A DNA stretch of 64,000 nt from Paenibacillus sp. H1-7 (GCF_022354825.1 NZ_CP031168.1:5705501-5769500), one strand, 5' to 3'; shown: positions 35,678 through 43,873, numbered from the stretch's first letter. A program made the numbers and translations. The notes: generated from the sequence alone by a model not told the origin.

Positions 35678-35974
35678 ATGGCAGTAAGAGGTCAGAAGTT
35701 TAAAACGTATTCAGAGGAATTGAAGAAAGAAGCTATTCGCCTTCATATGGAGGAGAAGTGGTCGTATCGGCAGATTACGGAGCATTTAGAGATTCATGAC
35801 AAAGATCGGGTCAAGAAGTGGATGCGGAGGTATAAGCAATTAGGTGAGTTTGGACTCCTGGATCAACGAGGACGTCGTGAGGAGTACTTAGATCAAGATC
35901 GGTATGTAGCGAAGCTCAAACGGGAGAATGACGTTCTAAAAAAGTGTTTGCAAATTTGGAAACAGGGGGTGTGA
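35678..35974 (+). CDS. IS3-family OrfA (helix-turn-helix part of transposase)
   Basis: 98 residues with the OrfA helix-turn-helix KKEAIRLHMEEKWSYRQITE and a C-terminal leucine-zipper-like helix LKRENDVLKKCL. TTTTTATG follows GGGGGTG at good spacing. A slippery A-AAA-AAG string at 35938-35944 near its end allows a -1 shift into orfB, the known way this family makes the full transposase OrfAB. Confidence 0.92.
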   Translation: MAVRGQKFKTYSEELKKEAIRLHMEEKWSYRQITEHLEIHDKDRVKKWMRRYKQLGEFGLLDQRGRREEYLDQDRYVAKLKRENDVLKKCLQIWKQGV

Positions 35975-36837
35975 ACGGAAAGTATAGAATCATTGAAGCT
36001 ACCGCTGGGCATTATCCAGTCGTGGAGCTGTGCAGCATGCTTAATGTCGCTAGGAGCAGCTACTACGCCTACTTGAAACGCAAATACGCAGCTCCTGACG
36101 CTGATTTAAAGGAGAAGATTCTTGCTATTTATGATCAACGTAAGAAGACGGTTGGATATCGGCGGATACAGGACGAATTGTACCGACAGTACAGCCTGTG
36201 TGTGAACCATAAGAAGGTACTACGGCTTATGCGAGATTTAGAGATTCAGGCAATCATTCGTCGCAAATATGTTCATCGTTCGACGCGTGAAGCAGCTAAA
36301 TCTGATGGAAGGATCGCGGAGAATCTACTGCAGAGAGATTTTAATGCGACAGAACCGAATCAAAAATGGGTAACGGATGTGACGCAATATCGAGTATTTG
36401 ATGATCGCATTTACTTATCCGCAATCAAGGACCTTTGGAATGGGGAAATTGTAGCCTACCATATGAGCAACCGTAATGACAATCCTCTTGTATTAGAGAC
36501 GTTTACGAAGGCATTTGAAACGCATAAAGACGTGACTGGACTGATCGTTCACAGCGATCAGGGAAGCCAGTACACGTCTCATGCATACCACGACATGCTG
36601 CCAAAGGTTGGCGCCCAAATCAGCATGTCCAGGCGAGGCAATTGTTATGATAATGCCTCAATGGAGAGCTTCTTTTCACATTTGAAAGTGGAAGCCCTCT
36701 ATCCTTATGATATCCGAAACATCGAGGAAGCACAAAGGCGAATAGAAGAATTCATTCATTTTTATAACGAAGAAAGAGCGCAAAGAAAGCTAAACAAGCT
36801 GACGCCGATAGAGTACCGACGTCAGCATGCAGCCTAG
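35944..36837 (+). CDS. IS3-family OrfB (DDE integrase part of transposase)
   Basis: 297 residues in the -1 frame relative to orfA. All three catalytic residues are present: D in WVTDVTQYRV, D in LIVHSDQGSQYTS, and E in NCYDNASMESFFSHLK. The N-terminal HTH_21 region (LAIYDQRKKTVGYRRIQDEL) is intact. It is probably made as an OrfAB fusion through the slippery sequence at 35938-35944. The gene has no disruption, so the element may still move. Confidence 0.94.
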   Translation: MFANLETGGVNGKYRIIEATAGHYPVVELCSMLNVARSSYYAYLKRKYAAPDADLKEKILAIYDQRKKTVGYRRIQDELYRQYSLCVNHKKVLRLMRDLEIQAIIRRKYVHRSTREAAKSDGRIAENLLQRDFNATEPNQKWVTDVTQYRVFDDRIYLSAIKDLWNGEIVAYHMSNRNDNPLVLETFTKAFETHKDVTGLIVHSDQGSQYTSHAYHDMLPKVGAQISMSRRGNCYDNASMESFFSHLKVEALYPYDIRNIEEAQRRIEEFIHFYNEERAQRKLNKLTPIEYRRQHAA

Positions 36838-36898
36838 GGCTTTTTTCAATGTCCGCTATTTGGGGTCTTGACCAGCTGCCTGCACAGGGTTGTTGGCA

Positions 36899-37390
36899 TT
36901 AACGAAACCATGATAAAAGTCCGCGGCCCGGTGTTGGCTTCTCCAATGCATAGCTAAAGGCTCCGGCAAAGATGCCGAGCAGGGCGCCGCCCAAAACCTC
37001 TTCCGGCAGATGACCGAGTCGTTCCTCCAGCTCCTTCTCCCGCTTCTCATGGACAATCGGAGGATGGCTCTCCGCGAGCTTCGCCACCGTTTCGTCCAAA
37101 TCGTTCACTTCCGTAGCAATAATTCCCGCTTGTCTGCGAATGCCCATAGCGTCGAACATGACGATCAGACTTAGCATGCTCGCTGTCGCAAAATGCAAGG
37201 ACGTGATCCCCCGCTTAAGCCCCACATAAGTAGCGAGCGATGTAACCCCTGCAGAGTGGGAGCTCGGCATGCCGCCGGTTCTGATCACGTTCGACCAATC
37301 CCAACGCCCGGTCTGTTGCCAGGCAAGAGGCACTTTGGCCAATTGCGCTATGCCAATGGTTGTAACCGCAGTAAGAAAAGCACGGTTCAT
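36899..37390 (-). CDS. YuiD-family membrane protein (DUF212, divergent PAP2)
   Basis: 163 residues with three or four hydrophobic segments. The motif GGMPSSHSAGVTSLATYVGL near residue 40 is the PAP2-like phosphatase core of the DUF212/YuiD family, and IRRQAGIIATEVNDL follows. ATG at 37390 is preceded by GAGGTG. Activity is unproven for the family. Its own terminator was the hairpin now split by the IS. Confidence 0.85.
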   Translation of the reverse strand: MNRAFLTAVTTIGIAQLAKVPLAWQQTGRWDWSNVIRTGGMPSSHSAGVTSLATYVGLKRGITSLHFATASMLSLIVMFDAMGIRRQAGIIATEVNDLDETVAKLAESHPPIVHEKREKELEERLGHLPEEVLGGALLGIFAGAFSYALEKPTPGRGLLSWFR

Positions 37391-37446
37391 TCGTATCACC
37401 TCACCTCAACGTATAGCATCCTTACTATGCCGGCATTCTATACATG

Positions 37447-38913
37447 TCAAGGCGCTCCTGTATTGACGAACATTCCTCCTCCCTCTTCATCGAGCTGAAC
37501 GGCGGCTCCAAGAAGCGTAGGCAGCTCACTGACCGGCACAACCGGCTCCTTGCCGATCTTTTTGATCGCGTGTCTCAGCCTCACGCTTTGACCGTCTACA
37601 AATGCCTGCTCTTGATTGAGCTGAACCTGAACCAGATGGTTGGAAAACTGAAATCGGACCAAATTCGCATCGTCCATAGTTTCGCTGCCTGGCGTACCTT
37701 CCGTGAACAGCCGGAGCGGTACGTATACCGTACCGTTGTCATCATACTTACGCACCGCGGTAACCGGCATCCCGTTCATAAACATAACAACGATGGGCCA
37801 CCGATCCATTCCTTCATGCTTCAGCTTGCGCGGAACTCCCTGCTTTTCTAAAGGCAGCGGGATCGGTTTTAGTGCATCGGTATCGGCATCGTAGGAGAAC
37901 CAGTTCATATAATACGGCGTGTAGGTTAATTGTTTGCTTTCCTGGTCCAATGCCCAAATTTGAATCTGAGCATAGAACGAATTCAGCTCTCTCTGTATGG
38001 AACGAATATCCAGGCTCGCTTCAATCTCCTCTTGCCCCACCGCTGTCATTCCTGTTGTCGAGGTTGTTGGCAAGCCTCCTTGATCACTGAACCCGATAAT
38101 ACGAATCCCATATTGTATCGATTGATTACTGTCCGTTGCTGACGAAGTGAACGATAAATGCAGCGCATCTGCGGATTCTTTGTCACCATCGACAGACCAC
38201 TGACGAATAACCGGCTGCCGAAGAGGCTGCTTCGGTGTCAAGCCCGCGGCTTTCTCCCAATATCTTCGTATCTCGGGAAGCGTTTGTACTGCAGGGATGT
38301 AATCATTCTCGTGCCTCAGGAAATATACCGTCTGCTGCGGCTCTTCCGGCATGGGGCGAGAGCCTACACCGAACAGGAGAACATAATCCTCCGCCATAAT
38401 TTCTCCTGGATCCCATTTATGGATAAAAGGGAGCGGACTCCCCGCCCATCGGACCGGGAACCCGTCCAGCTGCCTTAGCTCGGCCCAGGCTGAAGCCGGT
38501 TTAATGTCATCCGGGTAAATGCCTTCCGTTCGATGCAGCCAGTAATATGTAAAATGATGTCCATACTCATGAATAAACGTACGCTCAACCGGTGTCGCGT
38601 CCACTTCATACAGACGAATGGTCGCAGTTTCCGCATCGTAGTGACCGACGCGAAAGCCGCTTTTGCCAATGCTCCTCTCCGGATACAGCAGCACCTGCTT
38701 CAGCTTATTCAACTCTTCGCCATGCTCGCAGCTCGTCAACAGATTATAAAGCCTGCTCAGCCTGTCTTCCTTCCATTCCGTGCTGTAGCTGACAAATCGT
38801 ATTCCTTCCGGGCTTACATAGACGGACGGTTCCCTATCGACTGCCTTACTTAGACTGGACCAAAGAAGCCCTGCTCCGATCACCATGACCATAATCGCTC
38901 CCCATTTTCCCAT
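37447..38913 (-). CDS. exported metalloprotease-like protein with C-terminal stalk domain
   Basis: 488 residues. An N-terminal membrane anchor or signal (IMVMVIGAGLLWSSLSKA) leads to a domain with a zinc-protease HExxH motif, RTFIHEYGHHFTYYW, and a downstream DPGEIMAEDYVLLFG that could give the third ligand. The middle holds a beta-rich region. The C-terminus is a copper-amine-oxidase-like stalk domain with a MFMNGMPVTAVRKYD / VYVPLRLFTEG pattern repeated near the end. The third such stalk protein in the window. Protease activity is predicted only. Confidence 0.78.
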   Translation of the reverse strand: MGKWGAIMVMVIGAGLLWSSLSKAVDREPSVYVSPEGIRFVSYSTEWKEDRLSRLYNLLTSCEHGEELNKLKQVLLYPERSIGKSGFRVGHYDAETATIRLYEVDATPVERTFIHEYGHHFTYYWLHRTEGIYPDDIKPASAWAELRQLDGFPVRWAGSPLPFIHKWDPGEIMAEDYVLLFGVGSRPMPEEPQQTVYFLRHENDYIPAVQTLPEIRRYWEKAAGLTPKQPLRQPVIRQWSVDGDKESADALHLSFTSSATDSNQSIQYGIRIIGFSDQGGLPTTSTTGMTAVGQEEIEASLDIRSIQRELNSFYAQIQIWALDQESKQLTYTPYYMNWFSYDADTDALKPIPLPLEKQGVPRKLKHEGMDRWPIVVMFMNGMPVTAVRKYDDNGTVYVPLRLFTEGTPGSETMDDANLVRFQFSNHLVQVQLNQEQAFVDGQSVRLRHAIKKIGKEPVVPVSELPTLLGAAVQLDEEGGGMFVNTGAP

Positions 38914-39078
38914 CGCAGCACCTGCCTCTGTTCATTCATTTATGACAACGCTTTCAATAGTTCTTATGGACTATCATAGCATAAAAAGGTACGATTGGAG
39001 TATGAAGTTTTTATATGATATTTCCAGAATTATCGATTACAATGAAAGTATCACTTCGATTAGAAGGGCGGGATCCCC

Positions 39079-39786
39079 ATGACCAAGGAGCCTTCACAAG
39101 GCACTCAGCTTGCATCCTATTTGTCTGCAGATAATTTTGCATTGATGCGGCAGCAAATGGCCTTTGAAGCCAAAGCGGCAGGCTCTCATTTGTTTTGGGA
39201 GTCGGAACCGGCCCATACGTGTTTTTTTATCGAGCAAGGTCTTGTCAAGATTTATAGAATAACCGAGGACGGTCAGGAGTTGATCCTGCATTTGCTGCAG
39301 CCCGGTGATTTTTATGCGGAGCTGGGGAGTGGAGATACCCCATTCAGCTGCAGTGCGGAAATGATGAAGGACAGCGTAATTGGAATGTTCTCCACCGCTG
39401 CACTAGAGCAACTGATTGCAAGCCGCGGCGATTTTGCCATCGAGTTTATGAAATGGATGGGGCTGCTCCACCGGACAACGCAATCCAAATTTCGTGATTT
39501 GATGATGTTCGGCAAGAACGGTGCCATCGCTTCGACTTTGATTCGGATGAGCAATACGTACGGCAAACCATCCGGGAATGGTATTCTTATCGATATAAAG
39601 CTGACCAAAACCGAGCTGGCTCACTTGAGCGGCACTACACGGGAGGGAGTCAGCAGAATGCTGAGCGCTTACCAAGCAAACGGCGCCATCACCTACGAGA
39701 ATGGTTACCTGGTTATCACCGATCTGGATTACCTGCGATCGATTGTACAGTGCCCGAACTGCCCTCCGGATATTTGCCGAATGTAG
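39079..39786 (+). CDS. Fnr-type Crp/Fnr-family oxygen-responsive regulator, paralogue 1
   Basis: 235 residues. An N-terminal cAMP-receptor-like beta-roll (FWESEPAHTCFFIEQGLVKI) is followed by a C-terminal winged helix with the recognition helix GTTREGVSRMLSAY. The C-terminus carries C-x2-C-x4-C (Cys 225, 228, 233), where Bacillus Fnr binds its [4Fe-4S] cluster. It therefore probably senses oxygen. It shares the segment MKWMGLLHR-TQ-KFRDLMMFGK with paralogue 2 at 40593. No Fnr box is seen upstream of this copy. Confidence 0.9.
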   Translation: MTKEPSQGTQLASYLSADNFALMRQQMAFEAKAAGSHLFWESEPAHTCFFIEQGLVKIYRITEDGQELILHLLQPGDFYAELGSGDTPFSCSAEMMKDSVIGMFSTAALEQLIASRGDFAIEFMKWMGLLHRTTQSKFRDLMMFGKNGAIASTLIRMSNTYGKPSGNGILIDIKLTKTELAHLSGTTREGVSRMLSAYQANGAITYENGYLVITDLDYLRSIVQCPNCPPDICRM

Positions 39787-39816
39787 TGCCGCTAATGCCG
39801 CTTGCTTGAATGAATT

Positions 39817-40395
39817 TTAGAATGCCTGGTTATGCTGCCATAATGGAATCGGTGAGGAGGCCGGCAGCCGGAGTTCGTCTGCAATCGCTTCACCGTCCAC
39901 CCCTTCCCATGCTATTCGAGAGAGAAGCTCGGTGATTCGGCTGTCCCCCTCTTCTATTAAATCGGTTATGACCTTCAGACAGGCTCGACTATACACCCCG
40001 AATAGCGGGATCGGCGCGCTGTCCCTTTTTAATATGACGGCCTCTTTGAGGCTTGTGAGCTTGATCTCATACAGCTTCCATGCCAGCCTCGCGATGGATA
40101 CTGCCGGAGGGACTCCTGAGCTTGAGTGAACCCATAAATGGTTGTATCTGCTCAAAGTAAATGCTGCATGCAATCCGCTTATTACGCCGTATCCCGGTAA
40201 ATAATCGGTCAATATTCGAGTCGAACGAGGAACAACCGGCAGCAAAGCTCTAGGCTCATTAGTTACAACTATAATCTCATGGCACACCGTCTGCATTTCA
40301 CGAATTCGGCTCTCGATCAGGGTTTCACTTCCAATGCGCTGCAAGGAATCGGTAATTCCGCGCTCTCCTCCTGCCAATATAACTCCGCTCAGCAT
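39817..40395 (-). CDS. MobA-like nucleotidyltransferase with degraded catalytic motifs
   Basis: 192 residues. The start GVILAGGERG is the beginning of the MobA/GT-A nucleotidyltransferase fold that attaches GMP to molybdenum cofactor. But the usual SxRMGxxK loop is missing (ERGITDSLQRIG), and the region where a magnesium-binding Asp is expected reads VHSSSGVPPA. It may be inactive or have another role. It lies between two Fnr genes and diverges from the second; molybdoenzymes such as nitrate reductase are typical Fnr targets. Confidence 0.75.
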   Translation of the reverse strand: MLSGVILAGGERGITDSLQRIGSETLIESRIREMQTVCHEIIVVTNEPRALLPVVPRSTRILTDYLPGYGVISGLHAAFTLSRYNHLWVHSSSGVPPAVSIARLAWKLYEIKLTSLKEAVILKRDSAPIPLFGVYSRACLKVITDLIEEGDSRITELLSRIAWEGVDGEAIADELRLPASSPIPLWQHNQAF

Positions 40396-40440
40396 GTGCC
40401 GCTCACATCCTTTCCATCCAATCTACCCTTGAATAACTTA

Positions 40441-40446
40441 ACTATA
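40441..40446 (-). promoter_or_regulatory. -10 element of the mobA-like gene
   Basis: TATAGT on the minus strand. The predicted start near 40434 is 41.5 bases from the center of the Fnr-type box at 40468-40483. Confidence 0.55.
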
Positions 40447-40467
40447 CTGGTTTGTTGTCCGGATTCA

Positions 40468-40483
40468 TGTTAGAAATGTCACA
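40468..40483. promoter_or_regulatory. Fnr-type box serving the mobA-like gene
   Basis: TGTTA-N6-TCACA, one base off the TGTGA-N6-TCACA consensus. Its center at 40475.5 is 41 bases from the second box. Confidence 0.6.
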
Positions 40484-40508
40484 GAATCGGGCTTATTTTA
40501 CTGGAAAG

Positions 40509-40524
40509 CGTGATTTTTATCACA
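40509..40524. promoter_or_regulatory. Fnr-type box serving the second fnr gene
   Basis: CGTGA-N6-TCACA, one base off consensus. With TATCGT at 40546-40551 as -10, the start would be near 40558 and the box center at -41.5, the class II activation position. Confidence 0.65.
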
Positions 40525-40592
40525 TCGGACCTTTTACAGATCCAGTATCGTATTAGTTAGAAACAACGGGCAAGAATTAAGGAGGAATAACT

Positions 40593-41309
40593 ATGCTGCA
40601 CTGCGGACAAAACGTGGAAGGTGTTCATAATACAGATTGCTTCTCGGAAGAGAATTTATTGAAGCTAAAGGAAATTATGTACGATCATAAGGTTACGGCG
40701 GGATCTTATTTGTTCTGGGAAGGCGACGCTGCGGATAAGCTGTACTTTATAAAGCAAGGAAGAGTCAAAATAACGAAATCGAGTGATGAAGGAAAAAGCT
40801 TCATTCTTTACATCTACGGAGAAGGCGATTTATTCGGTCAGCTGGACCCGTTCCACAATTCCCTTCACAATTTTAACGCGGAAGTCATCGAGGATAGCGT
40901 AATCGGGGTCATTCAGCAAAAAGATCTCGAAACCGTTCTATGGCAGCACGGGGATCTGGCTATTGAGTTCATGAAGTGGATGGGAATGATGCATCGGATG
41001 ACGCAAACGAAGTTTCGCGATTTGATGATGTTCGGTAAACCGGGTGCGCTGTGCTCTACCCTGATCCGTCTAAGCAACTCCTACGGGGCTCAAGAGGGTA
41101 ACCGGATCCACATTACAAAAAAGCTGACAAACAGCGAGCTGGCCGACATGATCGGCGCAACCCGCGAAAGTGTCAACCGGATGCTAAGCGAATTTAAAAA
41201 GCTGAATGTTATATCCATGGATAATAACAATCTCGTCATCGAAAATATCGATTATTTGAAAAACATTTGCCAATGTGAGAACTGCCCCAAAGATATGTGT
41301 CGGATTTAG
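40593..41309 (+). CDS. fnr: Fnr-type Crp/Fnr-family oxygen-responsive regulator, paralogue 2
   Basis: 238 residues with the same layout as paralogue 1: cyclic-nucleotide-type beta-roll (FWEGDAADKLYFIKQGRVKI), then winged helix with GATRESVNRMLSEF. C-terminal Cys cluster C-x2-C-x4-C at 228, 231, 236. The ribosome site is AAGGAGG. A Fnr-type box sits 41.5 bases upstream of its predicted start, so it may regulate its own expression under anaerobiosis, as known for narK-fnr in Bacillus. Its 3' end overlaps the convergent yfhH-like gene by four bases. Confidence 0.92.
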   Translation: MLHCGQNVEGVHNTDCFSEENLLKLKEIMYDHKVTAGSYLFWEGDAADKLYFIKQGRVKITKSSDEGKSFILYIYGEGDLFGQLDPFHNSLHNFNAEVIEDSVIGVIQQKDLETVLWQHGDLAIEFMKWMGMMHRMTQTKFRDLMMFGKPGALCSTLIRLSNSYGAQEGNRIHITKKLTNSELADMIGATRESVNRMLSEFKKLNVISMDNNNLVIENIDYLKNICQCENCPKDMCRI

Positions 41310-41599
41310 ACCCTGGTCAGCATCGAAAGCGGAAAGCTGGCCTCCGGGTCTTTTCCCATTATTCCCCATCCCATGATCCCATTGATGTACTTCATTTCGA
41401 AAGGCTCGTCGAAGCCCTCAACTTTGTAGGTTCCAATAGGAAAATCAGCCGCATCCAAAGTATATGCTTTGGCCGTATACAGCTTGCGCTGAAGCAGCTC
41501 CATTTGACTCGGGAACTCAACTTGTTTCATTGCCGCTTCAATCTCAGCCATCTCTGTCTCCAGTTCTTCTGCCGACATTTGGCTGTATAGCTTCTTCAT
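41306..41599 (-). CDS. DUF1811 (YfhH-family) protein
   Basis: 97 residues. KKLYSQMSAEELETEMAEIE, QRKLYTAKAYTLDAADFPIG and MKYINGIMGWGI match the small YfhH family; function unknown. ATG at 41599 follows GGAGGTG at nine bases. It starts eight bases after the upstream phosphotransferase gene's stop, so they share a transcript. Confidence 0.85.
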   Translation of the reverse strand: MKKLYSQMSAEELETEMAEIEAAMKQVEFPSQMELLQRKLYTAKAYTLDAADFPIGTYKVEGFDEPFEMKYINGIMGWGIMGKDPEASFPLSMLTRV

Positions 41600-41606
41600 T
41601 TGGTAT

Positions 41607-42614
41607 TCACCTCCACTGACCAAGCCATGCCGCCACCAGTTGTTCTTCGTGACTCTCCAGCCAGTTGTGAACTTCAGCATAGCTTTTCAAATAAGGATCT
41701 ATCGTATGATCACGGTCAACGCCATCCCACTGCCGTCCCAGAAAATGAATACACAGCACTAGGCTGCGTAACAAAATCAGTTTGGGCAAAGCGGCAATTT
41801 CATCCTCTTGCAAGCGAGTCGTCCGGCTGTATCCCTCGGTAAAAGCTTCGACAAGGCTCCAGCAGCTCTCGGGCTCATGGCGAATAAGCTCACACAAAAA
41901 TACAGCCGCATCCATAGCACGCAGATCCGGAGTCACAAACTCGAAATCCAGGATTCCGGACACTTCATCCCCTGACACAAGCACGTTGCCGGCTACGATG
42001 TCGGAATGGGTAAGCTGCATAGGGAGCCTGCACAAGGAAGGGATATCGTTCAATAAAACGTCTATAGCGTCCCGGACGAGACGTATTTCCTTATACATCG
42101 GCCCTTCTGCCTGCTCCAGAAGCCATGAATCCAGCTTCTCTCTCGTCACCTTCGGGTGTACCTCGTACAGTTCGTAGTACGGCTCGTAGGCCGAGTCTAC
42201 ATCCGTTTGTACTTCGGCCAGCGCTTCGGTAAGCTCACCCATCGCCTTCCCGATAGCTTTCACCTGCTCCACATTCGCAAGATCGGCTCGCTCGCCATCA
42301 ATATACTCAAACATAACTGCAATTTTACCTGTAGAAGACTCCACATAAGGCACGCCTTTAAGCGTAGCAACCGGCTTCGGAATCTGAAAAGATAATTTCA
42401 CCAGCTGCAGCTGTTGGAGGACGGCAACTTCGTAAATAATTTTGCTCATATCCCTGTGGTTGTCATAGAGCCGCAGCACATAAGTACCGGTTGGATGGTA
42501 CACAAACCTTGTTGTGTTATTGACCCCGCTCTCTTGGGCTTCTATGCGCCATTCGTCATCGTCGAAGTAATTCCCTGCAATTTCTTGAATAAGCAAATCC
42601 AGTCCTGCTGTCAT
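41607..42614 (-). CDS. phosphotransferase (APH/choline-kinase fold) protein
   Basis: 335 residues with a protein-kinase-like fold. The catalytic loop LTHSDIVAGNVLVSG has the key H-x-D-x4-N pattern and the metal motif is GILDFEFV. N-terminal lobe YVLRLYDNHRDMSKIIYEV supplies the ATP lysine/arginine region. It is related to homoserine-kinase type II and SrkA-like enzymes; antibiotic resistance is not implied. The gene precedes yfhH-like on one transcript. Confidence 0.85.
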   Translation of the reverse strand: MTAGLDLLIQEIAGNYFDDDEWRIEAQESGVNNTTRFVYHPTGTYVLRLYDNHRDMSKIIYEVAVLQQLQLVKLSFQIPKPVATLKGVPYVESSTGKIAVMFEYIDGERADLANVEQVKAIGKAMGELTEALAEVQTDVDSAYEPYYELYEVHPKVTREKLDSWLLEQAEGPMYKEIRLVRDAIDVLLNDIPSLCRLPMQLTHSDIVAGNVLVSGDEVSGILDFEFVTPDLRAMDAAVFLCELIRHEPESCWSLVEAFTEGYSRTTRLQEDEIAALPKLILLRSLVLCIHFLGRQWDGVDRDHTIDPYLKSYAEVHNWLESHEEQLVAAWLGQWR

Positions 42615-42650
42615 TGAAAACGTCTCCTTAGTTCATCTGGGAGCAAGTCG

Positions 42651-43595
42651 TTAGCCCCGCAGCCTGCCGGAAAAACCGGCGGATATATACTCTTTCTCCT
42701 GCCCTGCTATCCCTACCCAGCTTTTGAACAAACAATCCTCAGGACTAAGCTGGTCGTGCAGCTCCTTAAGCCCTGCTACCGCTGCCTCCATACCATGCTC
42801 ACCGAACGCACGAAACAAGAATCGAACCCGCTCCTCTTCGGTTTGCAGCTGATACAGCTTCTCAACCAGATGCCGATTTTGCTCCTGGACTTGAATCATC
42901 TCGGTCCACATGACGATACGGCCTCCAGGCTTCAATAGGGAGGAAAGCATTCTATTATAATCTCCAATGAGACTGTTGCGAAGCGTGCGTAAAGCATCGA
43001 TAATTTGCGGAATCTCTTGTTCATTATATTGTGAAGCGTAGCCCGCAAATTGCGATAAGGCATGAACATAGAACAATTGCGTATGTACAGAAGACGATAC
43101 AACCAGGGAGCACTGATGCTGCCACTGTGGAAGTGCGGAACGCCGCTTCACTTGGAACGAGCAGTCTTTAATATAAGATGCGACTTCCGCCGCCGGTGCT
43201 TGATTCAACAGCATTTCTTCCCATGTTTCGTAAAATTGGATCTGATTAAGGCAAGTATAATCGATATTGGTTAAGGAACGAATTTTCCCTGCAGCCATGC
43301 CTCCGCCTGCACTTAGCACTTCCTCTATGACATTGTCTTCGGAATCAACGACAGTTACCTCAACAAAGCGATTCGCCATGGCTGGCAAATCTACATCGCC
43401 ATGATTGCCTGCACCCAAGATGATGGCTTTATCTTTCACAGAAAGCCTTTCGATAGAGTGTTCGAGCAGCTGGCGGATATGGTAGCGGGGCGTCGCCCAT
43501 TCTGAAGAGCCCCAATCGATCGCATCCTCCTCGACATAAGGCTCTTGCTGTAATTGCATTTGAATAGGTTGAAATGGTCGTTGAAACTCCCTCAT
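42651..43595 (-). CDS. putative SAM-binding Rossmann-fold protein
   Basis: 314 residues. The segment AIILGAGNHGDVDLPAMA followed by VEVTVVDSEDNVIEEVL has the glycine-rich loop and acidic residue expected of a class I methyltransferase. A later GGRIVMWTEM fits beta-strand 5. The rest is helical. The target is not known. First of a minus-strand run with the phosphotransferase and yfhH-like genes, 36 bases apart. Confidence 0.65.
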   Translation of the reverse strand: MREFQRPFQPIQMQLQQEPYVEEDAIDWGSSEWATPRYHIRQLLEHSIERLSVKDKAIILGAGNHGDVDLPAMANRFVEVTVVDSEDNVIEEVLSAGGGMAAGKIRSLTNIDYTCLNQIQFYETWEEMLLNQAPAAEVASYIKDCSFQVKRRSALPQWQHQCSLVVSSSVHTQLFYVHALSQFAGYASQYNEQEIPQIIDALRTLRNSLIGDYNRMLSSLLKPGGRIVMWTEMIQVQEQNRHLVEKLYQLQTEEERVRFLFRAFGEHGMEAAVAGLKELHDQLSPEDCLFKSWVGIAGQEKEYISAGFSGRLRG

Positions 43596-43727
43596 CATGG
43601 ACCCTCTTTCAATCGTGGTATGCTTGTATTATAGCATACGGCCGTACGATACGTGCTGTAAACTTTGCTATGCATGTTAGTTAACGACTAGCTGCGCAGC
43701 CCGTGTAAATTATTTTTGAAGATATTG

Positions 43728-43756
43728 TTGACATCTGTCCCAAACCTTGATATATT
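43728..43756 (+). promoter_or_regulatory. promoter of the tRNA-Val gene
   Basis: TTGACA at 43728-43733 and TATATT at 43751-43756 with the ideal 17-base spacer, 35 bases before the tRNA. Confidence 0.8.
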
Positions 43757-43791
43757 ATTACTTGTCGCTAGCGACGGAACAATAATTAATA

Positions 43792-43865
43792 TGACTTGTT
43801 AGCTCAGCGGGAGAGCACTATCTTGACAGGGTAGGGGTCGCTGGTTCGAACCCAGCACAGGTCAT
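43792..43865 (+). tRNA. tRNA-Val (anticodon GAC)
   Basis: Cloverleaf: acceptor TGACTTG/CAGGTCA, D-stem GCTC/GAGC, anticodon stem CTATC/GGTAG with loop TTGACAG (anticodon GAC), and T-arm GCTGG-TTCGAAC-CCAGC. No CCA is encoded. A terminator follows. The 3' half is repeated at 49533-49578, marking an integration site. Confidence 0.88.
43819..43864 (+). repeat. attL-like core: tRNA-Val 3' end copy 1
   Basis: From ATCTTGACAGG through the T-arm to CAGGTCA, this segment is repeated at 49533-49578 with one base missing there. The identity runs on through the terminator and about 60 bases beyond. It is the usual mark of tyrosine-recombinase integration at a tRNA 3' end. Confidence 0.85.
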
Positions 43866-43873
43866 ACATGAAG

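Larger units (their letters stand above)
35603..36874 (+). mobile_element. IS3-family (IS150-like) insertion sequence, intact
   Basis: A 1272-base element with orfA and orfB in overlapping frames. Imperfect terminal inverted repeats begin TAAAGTGCACCCC on the left and TGGTCAAGACCCC on the right (reverse complement), both continuing into GACATTG and CCCTAGG about 20-40 bases inside. A three-base direct repeat GCT flanks it at 35600-35602 and 36875-36877, as usual for this group. It has inserted in the loop of a terminator hairpin. Confidence 0.92.

Noticed and set aside
41607..42614. Aminoglycoside phosphotransferase
   Set aside because: The fold is shared with many metabolic kinases and the catalytic loop is not of the aminoglycoside type; neighbours are housekeeping genes.
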